Assembly: GCF_003254575.1 (NCBI RefSeq)
Contig: NZ_QJUA01000026.1
Coordinates: forward strand, 18,072-82,071
Source: Mycobacterium kyogaense
GTDB taxonomy: Bacteria; Actinomycetota; Actinomycetes; Mycobacteriales; Mycobacteriaceae
Length of the DNA: 64,000 nucleotides
Direction: 5' to 3'
Position numbers and translations under genes: made by a program. Below the pieces are notes generated by a model, which had not been told where the DNA came from, did no database searches, and saw only the letters and a program-made list of their open reading frames with translations. Each line of letters opens with the position of its first letter. Positions within the stretch are counted from its first letter, which is position 1. Of the stretch, positions 51,892-59,802 are shown piece after piece.

Positions 51892-52156
51892 GAGCCGCTT
51901 CTCGGAGAAGCACTTCTCGATCGACCATCGCTTCTCGCTTGGCGACGATCTCCAAACGGGCGATTGCTATATCGCGATACCTGTCAGCAACGGCCCGGTC
52001 GACTACAACGAGTACTACCGACTCAGCGCCGACCAAGCCCGCTCATTTGTGGCTGACCTCGCATCGTGTATCGCATTTGTTGAGGCCTGCCACCGCCGGG
52101 AGCACGACGATCTCCTCCTCTACCCGCCTGGCAAACGCCGCGGGACACCACCGTGA
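51884..52156 (+). CDS. Small immunity-like protein, paralogue set A (copy 3)
   Basis: This 90-aa protein begins MSRSRFSEKHFSIDHRFSLG, with CYIAIPVSNGPVDYNEYYRL and FVEACHRREHDDLLLYPPGK ending RRGTPP. It is closer to copy 1 than to copy 2 in the tail. ATG 51884 overlaps the preceding frame's stop, and its stop overlaps the next ATG (TGATG), so translation is coupled. Function is inferred from context only. Confidence 0.72.
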   Translation: MSRSRFSEKHFSIDHRFSLGDDLQTGDCYIAIPVSNGPVDYNEYYRLSADQARSFVADLASCIAFVEACHRREHDDLLLYPPGKRRGTPP

Positions 52157-52503
52157 TGACTCCCCGCGAAAGTCTGCTGCTCCATGGCTTTTACGACTGG
52201 GTCGCGCTCGACCAGGTGCATCGGTGTGTTGCCCTGTCCATGGCTGGATCTCCGACTGCGCGGGTCCAAGAAGCCGTGTTGGAGCTCATCCGCGACATGC
52301 TCGCGCACGGCCTATTCGAAATCGGCGATGTCACAGCCGAGCGAGGTTTCGCCGCATGGCCCGATCCGATCAATGACTCGATCGCGAAAATTGAGCGCTA
52401 CTACGTCGAGGCATATCAGGACGTCAACGTATGGCCGTGGTGTTGCTGGCTCAACCTCACCTCGTACGGGGAGCGCGTCGCGTCTCGGCTACCGCAGAAC
52501 TGA
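52156..52503 (+). CDS. Small helical immunity-like protein, paralogue set B (plus copy)
   Basis: This 115-aa protein begins MTPRESLLLHGFYDWVALDQVHRCVA and has VQEAVLELIRDMLAHGLFEIGDV, then YQDVNVWPWCCWLNLTSYGERVA. It resembles a winged helix-like fold and is clearly homologous to the oppositely oriented gene at 53071 (NDWVKLWDVHRHVA, GWPWTVWLRITETGKRIG). It is coupled to the upstream set A copy. Role unknown; probably part of the immunity run. Confidence 0.7.
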   Translation: MTPRESLLLHGFYDWVALDQVHRCVALSMAGSPTARVQEAVLELIRDMLAHGLFEIGDVTAERGFAAWPDPINDSIAKIERYYVEAYQDVNVWPWCCWLNLTSYGERVASRLPQN

Positions 52504-52606
52504 GTACCGAACGAAGCTGTGACGGCAGAAGCTCGTCGTCGCGCTCACCCACCGCTAATTAGCCGTGAGTGATCCTGTGCAGCAAAATCCGGCTCGCAAG
52601 AGCGTC

Positions 52607-53071
52607 CTACTCGGGGTTCGGTTGGAGTCTCGCCGGCAGTGCCGCATACTCCCGCCCGCGCACGCGTAGTTCATACAACCAGCGTCGATAGACGTGCTCG
52701 TGTTCAGCACCGATTCGCTTGCCAGTCTCCGTGATTCGCAACCAGACGGTCCACGGCCATCCATGGCGGTCATCGAAGTTGTGGACATACTCGACTGTTA
52801 TCCGCCGCATCGTGTCGCTCAGCTTGGATGTCCAGGGCACGAATTGCGCTCCGTGATCGCGTAGGCCGCCGACTTCGGCGAGATGTTCGCCGAGGAGTGA
52901 TTCAACAACCTCGAGCGTTTTGCGCTGAACATCGGCGAGCGTGGCCGACGAGTCCTCCGCGGCTACATGGCGATGCACATCCCACAACTTGACCCAGTCA
53001 TTCTGACCTTCTACGAGTACTTTCTCGCGCGCGGAGAGTGTCTCGGGCTCGCCGGCCTGCCCCGCCTCCAT
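52607..53071 (-). CDS. Small helical protein, paralogue set B (minus copy)
   Basis: This 154-aa protein begins MEAGQAGEPETLSAREKVLV. Its core aligns with the gene at 52156 from NDWVKLWDVHRHVA to WPWTVWLRITETGKRIG, followed by an extra basic C-terminus (YRRWLYELRVRGREY). It lies on the opposite strand, so the pair is an inverted duplication with about 100 nt of unremarkable sequence between stops. It follows the 392-aa gene on the same strand by about 70 nt. Function unknown. Confidence 0.7.
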   Translation of the reverse strand: MEAGQAGEPETLSAREKVLVEGQNDWVKLWDVHRHVAAEDSSATLADVQRKTLEVVESLLGEHLAEVGGLRDHGAQFVPWTSKLSDTMRRITVEYVHNFDDRHGWPWTVWLRITETGKRIGAEHEHVYRRWLYELRVRGREYAALPARLQPNPE

Positions 53072-53143
53072 GTCCCGAGCCTAGCGACTCGAAGATCTGT
53101 CGCCGCCCACACCGCACGGCCCCGGCGAGACACTTTGACGGCG

Positions 53144-54322
53144 TCAACCGCTGCGCGCCTGCTCGCAAGCATCGTCGTCGTCGAAGTAGCCCCACTTTTT
53201 CGCCTCCGCGATCACCTCCCGGCGGAAGCGGGGCGCGTGACGGTCGACAGCTGCCAGAGCCTCTGCTGTGAGGCCCTCGCGTACTCCACTTCGCGCGTGG
53301 GCGAAGGGGATGTAGGCCCGCAGCAGATCAGGAGTACTCAGCGCGATCTCCAGAATCGAGTAGTCGTCGAAGTACGCCGACCCATCGAGCGCTTCTGCGA
53401 TGCGGGCCGCGCTCCACCGCAGCGGATCGCCGTTACCCGAATCAAGGAGGTTCTCCATCTGGACACAGCGCGACCAACCGTCGAATGCCTTCCCCGCGGG
53501 CGATGCGAAGAACTCCCTCTGCAGTTCGAGCAAGTCCGTGTGGTCCCAATCCGGCGGCGCGTATCCGTCGCCACCGTCGGGCATGCAACTGACGAGCCAC
53601 TCGACCAGGGGTCTGCATTGCGGCCACGGTTCCGTCTCTCGCGGGAACGGAGACCCCTTCAAGCCTTGCAGCATCCACTCCTTCGCGTCGGCCACTGTCA
53701 TCTCTATGAGGTCCACGTCCGGATCGCCGTCCATTTGAATGCTGTCGAGGACATCCGAGACGGGCCCGTACCCGACTTCGGCGGTGTCGATCATCGACAT
53801 CGTGCTGTGGCTGATCTGAGCGACACAGGCCACCTCGTGACCGCTCGGAAAGCGTGCGCCAATCACCAGCTCGTCGAAGTCGCCGAGGACGTGAGCGAAC
53901 CGGACGGCTCGGTAGACCTCGACGCGCCGAAGTTCGGTGATCCACTTCGGGATGTGGTGGCGTCGGCGGGCGACTTCCTGGCGGCACGCTGTCTGAGCGG
54001 CTGGGTCGTCGTCGAGAAACTCTGCGAGAGCCGCCAACAGCGCGGTGGACTCCTGCGTTTCCAGCGCAGTGAAGTTCTCGATAAGTCGCTCGCGGTCGAG
54101 GGCTCGGCTAGATCTCAGGCGCGCGAACGGATCTGGCTTCGACGACTGGATCAAGTAGGCGACGATCGCGAGCAGGCCCAGCGGATGCTTCTTGGCCAGA
54201 GCCTCGCCGATCAGGTTGCCGGCCATCCTGTCGTGCTCGTCCAATTTTGGGTCCGTCCGGTGCCGCCGCCGCGCATCCCGGCGCGCTTGCTTCATCTTGC
54301 GTCGCTGACGTCCCTCGTTCAT
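53144..54322 (-). CDS. Conserved protein of unknown function
   Basis: This protein of about 392 aa starts MNEGRQRRKMKQARRDARRR, a strongly basic N-terminus. A mixed alpha/beta body follows with IPKWITELRRVEVYRAVRFAHVLGDFDELVIGA, DLIEMTVADAKEWMLQGLKG and a C-terminal PDLLRAYIPFAHARSGVREGL ending in an acidic DDDDA stretch. No catalytic motif or membrane segment is evident. I do not recognise a named domain. It sits between the two toxin operons and runs opposite to them. ATG 54322 is preferred to 54352. Confidence 0.7.
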   Translation of the reverse strand: MNEGRQRRKMKQARRDARRRHRTDPKLDEHDRMAGNLIGEALAKKHPLGLLAIVAYLIQSSKPDPFARLRSSRALDRERLIENFTALETQESTALLAALAEFLDDDPAAQTACRQEVARRRHHIPKWITELRRVEVYRAVRFAHVLGDFDELVIGARFPSGHEVACVAQISHSTMSMIDTAEVGYGPVSDVLDSIQMDGDPDVDLIEMTVADAKEWMLQGLKGSPFPRETEPWPQCRPLVEWLVSCMPDGGDGYAPPDWDHTDLLELQREFFASPAGKAFDGWSRCVQMENLLDSGNGDPLRWSAARIAEALDGSAYFDDYSILEIALSTPDLLRAYIPFAHARSGVREGLTAEALAAVDRHAPRFRREVIAEAKKWGYFDDDDACEQARSG

Positions 54323-54402
54323 GGTCCGCACGGTAGGACGGAGGGGTGACAACCGAGGCTGAGCGCACGGGGCGCCGCCTGGCTGAGGCAGCGCGGCGGA
54401 GA

Positions 54403-54421
54403 AATTAGCGTCGAGACCCCC
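54403..54421 (+). promoter_or_regulatory. 19-nt element upstream of toxin operon 2
   Basis: AATTAGCGTCGAGACCCCC is the counterpart of 45452-45470 (16 of 19 identical). CCTATTGTCGAGG follows about 10 nt later and CTTAAGCTTGTCGACG at the first site, so the -10 region and TTGTCGA are also similar. It suggests co-regulation of both WXG100 toxin operons. Confidence 0.55.
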
Positions 54422-54468
54422 GGGCGACGGGCCCTATTGTCGAGGAAACGTCGCTTTCGGGGAAGGTC

Positions 54469-54780
54469 ATGAAGCACCTACAGGTAGATGTCGATCAAGC
54501 GTTGACCGCATCACGCGCCCTGGGCAATGACGCCGTTGAACTGGGCGAGGAACTCGACCGTCTGGAACACGACTGGCACAACGTGTCCCGGGAGTGGTCG
54601 GGTACCGCTGCGGCAACGTATTCCGCCGCATGGGAAGAGTGGCTCGAGGCAGCCACGCAACTGGTCGACGCTCTTGATGAAAGATCGCAAAAGCTGGGCA
54701 TGGCCGCGGTGAGCTATGCCGAGCGCGACAGTGAATCTGGAGCTGAGATCCGCTCTGTCCACACGGAGATCACCAGCTGA
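54469..54780 (+). CDS. WXG100 protein (EsxF-like) of toxin operon 2
   Basis: This 103-aa helical hairpin has HDWHNVSREWSGTAAATYSAAWEEW, giving a WSG turn at about residues 43-45. It aligns with the operon 1 EsxF-like protein around WSG-x-AA-x-x-Y-x-x-x-W-x-x-W. GGGGAAGG precedes ATG 54469. Its stop overlaps the ATG of the next gene by one base. It is the expected partner for the following protein in type VII export of the toxin at 55061. Confidence 0.87.
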   Translation: MKHLQVDVDQALTASRALGNDAVELGEELDRLEHDWHNVSREWSGTAAATYSAAWEEWLEAATQLVDALDERSQKLGMAAVSYAERDSESGAEIRSVHTEITS

Positions 54781-55064
54781 TGCGCTATCGAGTAGAACTC
54801 GACGAACTGTTGAGCTTTGTAGACCGTCTGCAGTCCTTTCAGCAGAGGGCCGAGTCACTGGCCGCGCGCATCGACGCACAGGTGGCGTCGCTGCACGAAA
54901 CGTGTTCCGGCAGCGCGGCGGACGAGCACCGGGCACGCCACGACGAGTGGATGACGGCGAGCGCTGAGATGCGCGAGGCGGCCGCACAGCTCCGCGCCGC
55001 TGCACACATCGCGCACCGGAACTACACCGGGGCGGCTCAATTGAACGTCGCCATGCTGACGTGA
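54780..55064 (+). CDS. WXG100-like protein (EsxE-like) of toxin operon 2, WxG replaced by CSG
   Basis: This 94-aa helical hairpin has HETCSGSAADEHRARHDEW, where Cys replaces the Trp of WxG, and the EsxE-like ending HRNYTGAAQLNVAMLT. The pair order EsxF-like then EsxE-like is the same as operon 1. ATG 54780 overlaps the upstream stop and its own stop overlaps the toxin GTG. Loss of the Trp is tolerated in some WXG100 partners because the other subunit supplies the export signal. Confidence 0.82.
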   Translation: MRYRVELDELLSFVDRLQSFQQRAESLAARIDAQVASLHETCSGSAADEHRARHDEWMTASAEMREAAAQLRAAAHIAHRNYTGAAQLNVAMLT

Positions 55065-56326
55065 CCGTCCAGGACGTCGACACCGACACGTACTACGCCG
55101 TCGGAAAGGGATTGTTCGAGAAGGCCGGCAAGCTGTTCGACGCCATCAACGTCAATGTGGGCATTCTCGGTACGACGGGTTCGATGGCGGGCACCGACGA
55201 TTCGGGAAGGGCTTGGGCGACTTCCTATGACGAGCGTGCTGCCGAAGTCCTCGGTGCTGCCAACGATCTGATCGCGGCGATGGAGAACTACGGCGGCGTC
55301 ATCATCCAGGCGGGATACAACCACGCAGTCGCAGAACACAACGCCACGCCCGGGAACCAAGGTGCGGCGCCGACGAAGCCACCCGAGCCCGCCAGCACAG
55401 CTGGTGTGCTGACAGCACCCCCTTCCGCCGGCGGTCCGGGCCGAGGGCTGCTCGACACCGTTGGTTTGATGCAGCAAGTGGGCGTCCCGGTGCCGGACGG
55501 CGACACAGACAAAGTGTCGAATGCCGCCGACGCCTGGGACCGGATGGCGACCGTCTACCAGACGACATCCATCGTCGAAGGTCTGGGAGTTGATGCCCGG
55601 ACCTTCCGCGACACGCACTCGCCCGAGGTAGAGCTGATTGTTCGAGACCTCGACCAACTGAAGGACGCAACGTCGTCGGTGCTGAACGGATGCGCCGAGC
55701 TGGCGCAGTCGTGCCGAGACTACAAATCAGCTCTTGATGACCTGAGGTCTCAGCTAGAAGGCATCCTCCAGGATCTCGCGGTCGAGATCGCGATAACCGC
55801 AACGATCGGGATTGCCGCGTCGTTCGTGTCGTTCGGTGTCGGCGGCGTAGCCGCCACAGCCAAGGCCGCACAATCGATTACAAAATTTGCACGCATCATC
55901 GCTGAAGCCGTCAGTGCGTGGAAAGTCACGAAGAACATCAGCAAGGGCGTCAAACGGGCGCATGACATCGCAGGCATGCGTCAGAAGCTGCAGCGCATCA
56001 AGAACCTGGGACGGAAGGGCAAGCCGGACGAGAAGCCGCCAGCTCCACCTCCGACACCACCAGGAGTGCCTGCAGGATGGACCTCGCGTCCCGCCAACAA
56101 CGGAAAAGGAATTGTCTATCAGAAGCCTGGTTCTGCGGGTGACCGCAATTCAGTACGAATAATGGACCCGGGGGCCGACCCCCGCTATCCAGATGGGTAC
56201 GTGAAGTTCACCAACGAGCACAATCAACCGATTAATCTCGACGGGAAGCCAGCAGGTCGGCCCGACGCGCACATCCCGCGAAACCCTGACGGCACCTATC
56301 CGATCCCGAAAGGTTGGCGGCCATGA
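55061..56326 (+). CDS. Type VII-associated polymorphic toxin with distinct C-terminal effector
   Basis: This 421-aa protein has residues 1-100 as a WXG-like helical export region (DTYYAVGKGLFEKAGKLFDA, SYDERAAEVLGAANDL), a Pro-rich joint, and a second helical region to about 230. A hydrophobic stretch, IAITATIGIAASFVSFGVGG (about 243-262), could insert in membrane. The effector starts after PPAPPPTPPGVPAGW (about 325): NGKGIVYQKPG, NSVRIMDPG, YPDGYVKFTNEHNQPINLDG and PDAHIPRNPDGTYPIP. This pattern is common at the ends of Rhs/CdiA toxins and is thought to be an RNase/tRNase-type fold, but I cannot name it with certainty. Confidence 0.8.
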   Translation: MTVQDVDTDTYYAVGKGLFEKAGKLFDAINVNVGILGTTGSMAGTDDSGRAWATSYDERAAEVLGAANDLIAAMENYGGVIIQAGYNHAVAEHNATPGNQGAAPTKPPEPASTAGVLTAPPSAGGPGRGLLDTVGLMQQVGVPVPDGDTDKVSNAADAWDRMATVYQTTSIVEGLGVDARTFRDTHSPEVELIVRDLDQLKDATSSVLNGCAELAQSCRDYKSALDDLRSQLEGILQDLAVEIAITATIGIAASFVSFGVGGVAATAKAAQSITKFARIIAEAVSAWKVTKNISKGVKRAHDIAGMRQKLQRIKNLGRKGKPDEKPPAPPPTPPGVPAGWTSRPANNGKGIVYQKPGSAGDRNSVRIMDPGADPRYPDGYVKFTNEHNQPINLDGKPAGRPDAHIPRNPDGTYPIPKGWRP

Positions 56327-56715
56327 TGGATCTAGGACTGAACGGCAAGAAACTGCAGTCTGTGCTGATCGAAAACTCAATTGTCATGCAGCTGTCGGAC
56401 GAACATTTCGCGTTGATCGCGTCGCCTCTCGTCCTCACCCGCAACGGCGAAGTGTTCACGTTGACTCCGGACGAAGATCCGCAGGAGGCCTTCCAGCCGA
56501 TTCGCCAGCTGGTGGGGCTGGACGTGTCTGAATCAACAGCCGACGATTCCGGTGCACTCAAGATCGCTTTCACAGATGGCAGCCTGATCCAGGTACCGGC
56601 CGATGACGCATACGAAGCGTGGAACGTATCGGGGCCCAATGGCGCGCTTGTCGTCTCAATGCCCGGCGGCGAACTCGCTATCTGGAATGCACAGACCGAT
56701 CAGGATGGCGCGTGA
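56323..56715 (+). CDS. Probable cognate immunity protein of toxin 2
   Basis: This 130-aa acidic beta-rich protein has MDLGLNGKKLQSVLIENSIVMQ, HFALIASPLVLTRNGEVFTL, LKIAFTDGSLIQVPADDAYEAW and PNGALVVSMPGGELAIW. The pattern resembles DUF6188-type proteins often encoded immediately after polymorphic toxins. ATG 56323 overlaps the toxin stop (ATGA); ATG 56326 is equally possible. Assignment as immunity rests on position and size. Confidence 0.75.
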   Translation: MMDLGLNGKKLQSVLIENSIVMQLSDEHFALIASPLVLTRNGEVFTLTPDEDPQEAFQPIRQLVGLDVSESTADDSGALKIAFTDGSLIQVPADDAYEAWNVSGPNGALVVSMPGGELAIWNAQTDQDGA

Positions 56716-56850
56716 CGTCAAAAACGCATCCAAGAGGCAAGACGGGCGGGCGTTCCTGCCCGCGAACGGCGGTTGACGAACTCGCCCCGTGGAGCGCACA
56801 CGCCAGAACGTCTGCCTCAGAATGAATTACGCGTCCGGAGAATTGCCTCG

Positions 56851-57108
56851 GTGAATGCCAGCTTGAGGTCCCTTCGGGATTCAGAGAACCGGATGCTTCG
56901 TGACGTTCTGAACCGTCGTGATCCAGCACTCTTCGAGAAGGTTGCGAAAACTGACACGGTGTCGCGCAGCGATGCGGAACTGATCGTGTCGATCCTGTCT
57001 GACGAATTCATCGACAATCTCGACGCAAGCTGGGAACCGACGGCGTACGGCACAGCTATCAGCGATCTCCTGCAACGTATCAATGCGGTGAGATTGGATG
57101 AGACGTGA
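56851..57108 (+). CDS. Short protein of unknown function in immunity run
   Basis: This is an acidic/basic helical protein of about 85 aa: VNASLRSLRDSENRMLRDVLNR, TVSRSDAELIVSILSDEFIDNLD and a SDLLQRINAVRLDET end. GGAG lies ten bases before GTG 56851; a TTG at 56773 would add 26 residues of poor character. It resembles small proteins found beside polymorphic toxins. It lies 27 nt upstream of the next coding start on the same strand. Function unknown. Confidence 0.55.
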   Translation: MNASLRSLRDSENRMLRDVLNRRDPALFEKVAKTDTVSRSDAELIVSILSDEFIDNLDASWEPTAYGTAISDLLQRINAVRLDET

Positions 57109-57135
57109 TGCGACGTGGAGACGAATGCTGTGGCC

Positions 57136-57486
57136 ATGACTGAGCGCGCGTTGACTGACGAGGAACGTTCGTTGATTTGCGCAATCGTCAGCACGACAAA
57201 AGATTACGATGCGTATGCGCTGCAGGTCGAGCTCGCCCACGCGACGATGACGAAGAGTTCGACGTGGGTCTGCGAGGTTCGGGCGCCGGACTCAACGCGA
57301 GTCTTTGGATGTTCAGACGGACCGTTCCCAGCCCGGGCGTTCGTGTCCGAGGGCGTCGAATACCAGGGTGAGATCATCATCTGGATCACCAGTGGCCACC
57401 TTTCCGGACTCGAGTACGCCTGGGTGACCGATCAGCCGCCCACCCGCTGGCCACGGCCCGACGAGCTGGTGGTGCATCCAGCGTGA
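57136..57486 (+). CDS. Immunity-like protein of unknown family
   Basis: This 116-aa protein begins MTERALTDEERSLICAIVST, then YALQVELAHATMTKSSTWVCEVRA and a C-terminal LSGLEYAWVTDQPPTRWPRPDEL. The last block recurs in small proteins adjacent to toxins of many actinobacteria. ATG 57136 is chosen; a GTG at 57115 is possible. Its stop overlaps the next GTG by four bases. No membrane segment or signal is visible. Confidence 0.65.
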   Translation: MTERALTDEERSLICAIVSTTKDYDAYALQVELAHATMTKSSTWVCEVRAPDSTRVFGCSDGPFPARAFVSEGVEYQGEIIIWITSGHLSGLEYAWVTDQPPTRWPRPDELVVHPA

Positions 57487-57896
57487 TCGACTACGAGCAG
57501 TTTCCGGATCTCGACGGGTTCTATCTCGAAGACAGTTTCGTCTTGGCGATCACCGAGACGCCGTCAACGCTGACTTTCAGTCTCGACGCCGTGCTGACGC
57601 CCGAGCACCAGGCGTATCGACCGCCGCGAACAGGAGAGCATCATTGCTACCAATTGGCCGACCTGAGATTCAATAACTGCACAAAGGTCGAATGGCTGCA
57701 CCGGTCGCACAGTTTCTTCACCGACGCCACCGGAGCCAAGGACCGCGGCAATATCGATCTGCTCACAGCCGACGCCAGTGCCGTTCTTCTAGAGGGCGAC
57801 TGGGGTCGTGTCAAAGTTTGGGGATCGCGGGGCAACGGTTATCCACGGCCCAGGATGAAACTGCGGACAGAACACGACTCGACCGTGAGTGATTGA
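57483..57896 (+). CDS. Immunity-like protein of unknown family
   Basis: This 137-aa beta-rich protein has DGFYLEDSFVLAITETPSTLTFSLDAVLTPEHQAYRPP, EHHCYQLADLRF and GNIDLLTADASAVLLEGDWGRVKVWG. It is coupled to the upstream gene (GTGA overlap). Similar sequences are widespread as singletons near polymorphic toxins, which supports an immunity role, but the family is not recognised. No catalytic signature is seen. Confidence 0.65.
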   Translation: MIDYEQFPDLDGFYLEDSFVLAITETPSTLTFSLDAVLTPEHQAYRPPRTGEHHCYQLADLRFNNCTKVEWLHRSHSFFTDATGAKDRGNIDLLTADASAVLLEGDWGRVKVWGSRGNGYPRPRMKLRTEHDSTVSD

Positions 57897-57911
57897 GCGA
57901 GGAGCTGTTTC

Positions 57912-58211
57912 TTGACGCCGGACGGTCGGGGGATACCCCGTATCGACTCGTATATGGATCTCATCGACCGCTTCTTGCGTCAATCCGTCAGCGCGCTCGG
58001 TTTCCAACGCACCTATCTCCGGATGGTGAAGAACGAGCGGCGAATTCTCGGTGAGCCCGTCTCCCCCATACTCCAGGAACTGTTCGAAGACGCCGACGCC
58101 TACATTGCCGACGAGCGACTTCGGACCGAGCCGGAGGACCTCGATGATGAGGTACTCATCTCATGCGCTGCCCGCGCTCGGAGGGCTTTGCGGGACCTCG
58201 GCTACACCTGA
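57912..58211 (+). CDS. Colicin-D-immunity-like small protein
   Basis: This 99-aa helical protein reads YMDLIDRFLRQSVSALGFQRTYLRMV, then ILQELFEDADAYIADERLRTEP and DLDDEVLISCAARARRALRDLG. The pattern of an N-terminal LIDRF helix, LF-x-D-x-DAY and LDDE-x-L is that of colicin-D/CdiI-type immunity proteins that block tRNase toxins. TTG 57912 has GAGGAG seven bases upstream. It may protect against the effector of the 55061 toxin or be an orphan. Confidence 0.68.
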   Translation: MTPDGRGIPRIDSYMDLIDRFLRQSVSALGFQRTYLRMVKNERRILGEPVSPILQELFEDADAYIADERLRTEPEDLDDEVLISCAARARRALRDLGYT

Positions 58212-58286
58212 AGAGTGTCCTTGTGTCACGAAACTCCCAGATCCGTCCTGGGTTTCGAACTCAGACCCCTTCTCTGGCGGGTACAT

Positions 58287-58643
58287 CTACGCCTCACCCA
58301 AACTCGGCCGATATTGATCCACCTCGGTCTCAGCAGCAATCAATGCAGACAACTCGCCCTCCTGCTGGGCCACGAAGACACCGATCACCTGGCGGCACAC
58401 CTCCGACACCGTGACTCCCTGCCGATCAGCAATGCGTTTCAATCCGACGAGCATTGATGTCGTCACGTGAAACTGCACCGCGTACTGGCCACACGAACCG
58501 TCTTCAGGCGCCGGGCCTGGACCGACGACCACCGGACCATCGACGCCGAACGCGTCCACGTCAGCAGCTCGGACCCGCTGAACACCGCCACTACTCGCGT
58601 CGTCGGCCGGGTCTCGAACTTCCTCGTGACTGAACAACCCCAT
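58287..58643 (-). CDS. Small ribbon-helix-helix-like protein
   Basis: This 118-aa protein has an acidic, low-complexity N-terminal half and a C-terminal YAVQFHVTTSMLVGLKRIADRQGVTVSEVCRQVIGVFV that fits a ribbon-helix-helix DNA-binding core. It could be an antitoxin-like or plasmid-type regulator. It is the first minus-strand gene after the immunity run and is divergent from the HNH gene at 58723 across about 80 nt, which it might regulate. Moderate doubt remains about whether it is expressed. Confidence 0.5.
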   Translation of the reverse strand: MGLFSHEEVRDPADDASSGGVQRVRAADVDAFGVDGPVVVGPGPAPEDGSCGQYAVQFHVTTSMLVGLKRIADRQGVTVSEVCRQVIGVFVAQQEGELSALIAAETEVDQYRPSLGEA

Positions 58644-58722
58644 GCCGATAACGCTAGACCTCCAGAATTCCCGGGCCCCGAGTAGTGCAATGTGAAGGTC
58701 AGACGGCGACGGGGGCTACACC

Positions 58723-59802
58723 ATGGACGATGCGGTGAGCGACCCGCTGGTGCTCGGGCAGCGAGTGGTCGCAATTCTCGAGACAGGTGCGCGTGACGCC
58801 ACCTACAAACTGGCCTTATTGATGGCGCTTATCGAGCACTGCATAGAGAACCTCCCAGACCGACGCGATGACACGCTGCAAGTACCGATTGCCGACCTCG
58901 CGCACCGCGTGATCGATCTGTACTGGCGCCAGGTCCGCCCGTTCGAAGGGCAGGAACTGATCCAGCGCCGGACGGGAAACAGAGCCCGCATCACCGACGC
59001 GACGAAGCGCCTGCGCGCAGCTGCCGGAATCGGAAACAGCGGGCTCTCGCTGGAGGTGGCGATGATGCGGGCGCCCGATGCCTACGCGGACGCGATGGAC
59101 ACGGTGGTCATCGCGCTGGCCAAACAACCGCTACCGCGATTGCAGAAACTTCCGGGCGCCGCCGCAAGTGACCCGTTCCTCTACGACGACTCGTTCCTCG
59201 GCGAGAACGTCTCTCGGAAGATCCTGCGAGCACACGACGACTCCATCGTTTTGAAGCCGGGCATCGCCTCCGGGCTGGCGCGTCTGGCCGGACTGCTCAA
59301 ACCGGCGCTGGAGATCATGTGGGTTGACGACGTTCGGCGCATGAATCGGTTCCTCGACGCTGAGATCCCCGACGTGGCCGGACATCTGTTCGGTCGTGAC
59401 CGCCTAGCGTTGTCGGCAATCCGGGAGCCGTTCAAGGACGCCTTCGGACCGCACTGCTTTTACTGCGTAGCTCATCTCCCGGCGAAGAATCCAATCGACC
59501 ATGTGCTGCCCTGGTCGCTCGTCGGAATCGACGGCCTGGCCAATCTGGTGCTCGCCTGCGCGCGGTGCAACACCGACAAAAGCAGCGCGTTGCCGGCAGT
59601 GGCTATTATCCGCCGGGTACTGCACCGCGATCGAAAGACGCTGGAAGACATCGCCTCTGAGCTTCAGTGGCCGACGCAGCACGACCGGGTCATTGCCGCG
59701 GCGCGCGGAATCTACCGCGGACAACCAACGGGTGTCCCCACATGGGCGGGCTACAAGCAGACGGAACGCCTCGATATCGGCTTCTCACCGCAGTGGCCCT
59801 GA
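58723..59802 (+). CDS. HNH endonuclease domain protein
   Basis: This 359-aa protein has residues 1 to about 230 as an unknown helical region (ALLMALIEHCIENLPDRRDD, HRVIDLYWRQVRPFEGQEL). The HNH core is near the C-terminus: CFYCVAHLPAKNPIDHVLPWSLVG followed by ANLVLACARCNTDKSS, giving two CxxC knuckles and the catalytic DH. The layout resembles HNH proteins found in phage-defence or restriction neighbourhoods. ATG 58723 is used. No modification gene is next to it. DNA cleavage is likely; the target is unknown. Confidence 0.82.
   Translation: MDDAVSDPLVLGQRVVAILETGARDATYKLALLMALIEHCIENLPDRRDDTLQVPIADLAHRVIDLYWRQVRPFEGQELIQRRTGNRARITDATKRLRAAAGIGNSGLSLEVAMMRAPDAYADAMDTVVIALAKQPLPRLQKLPGAAASDPFLYDDSFLGENVSRKILRAHDDSIVLKPGIASGLARLAGLLKPALEIMWVDDVRRMNRFLDAEIPDVAGHLFGRDRLALSAIREPFKDAFGPHCFYCVAHLPAKNPIDHVLPWSLVGIDGLANLVLACARCNTDKSSALPAVAIIRRVLHRDRKTLEDIASELQWPTQHDRVIAAARGIYRGQPTGVPTWAGYKQTERLDIGFSPQWP

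Noticed and set aside
56773..56850. Extended N-terminus of the 56851 gene from TTG 56773
   Set aside because: No ribosome site fits TTG 56773, and the extra residues look like non-coding sequence between toxin and immunity genes.
58236..58300. tRNA remnant or attachment site (T-arm-like GAGTTCGAAACCCAG on the minus strand)
   Set aside because: Only a T-loop-like fragment is present, with one mismatched pair and no acceptor or anticodon arm; no integrase is nearby.
45000..58700. Core type VII secretion genes (eccC, eccD, mycP) or mobile-element genes
   Set aside because: None found: no FtsK/SpoIIIE ATPase, EccD-type membrane protein, transposase or integrase motif is visible in this interval.
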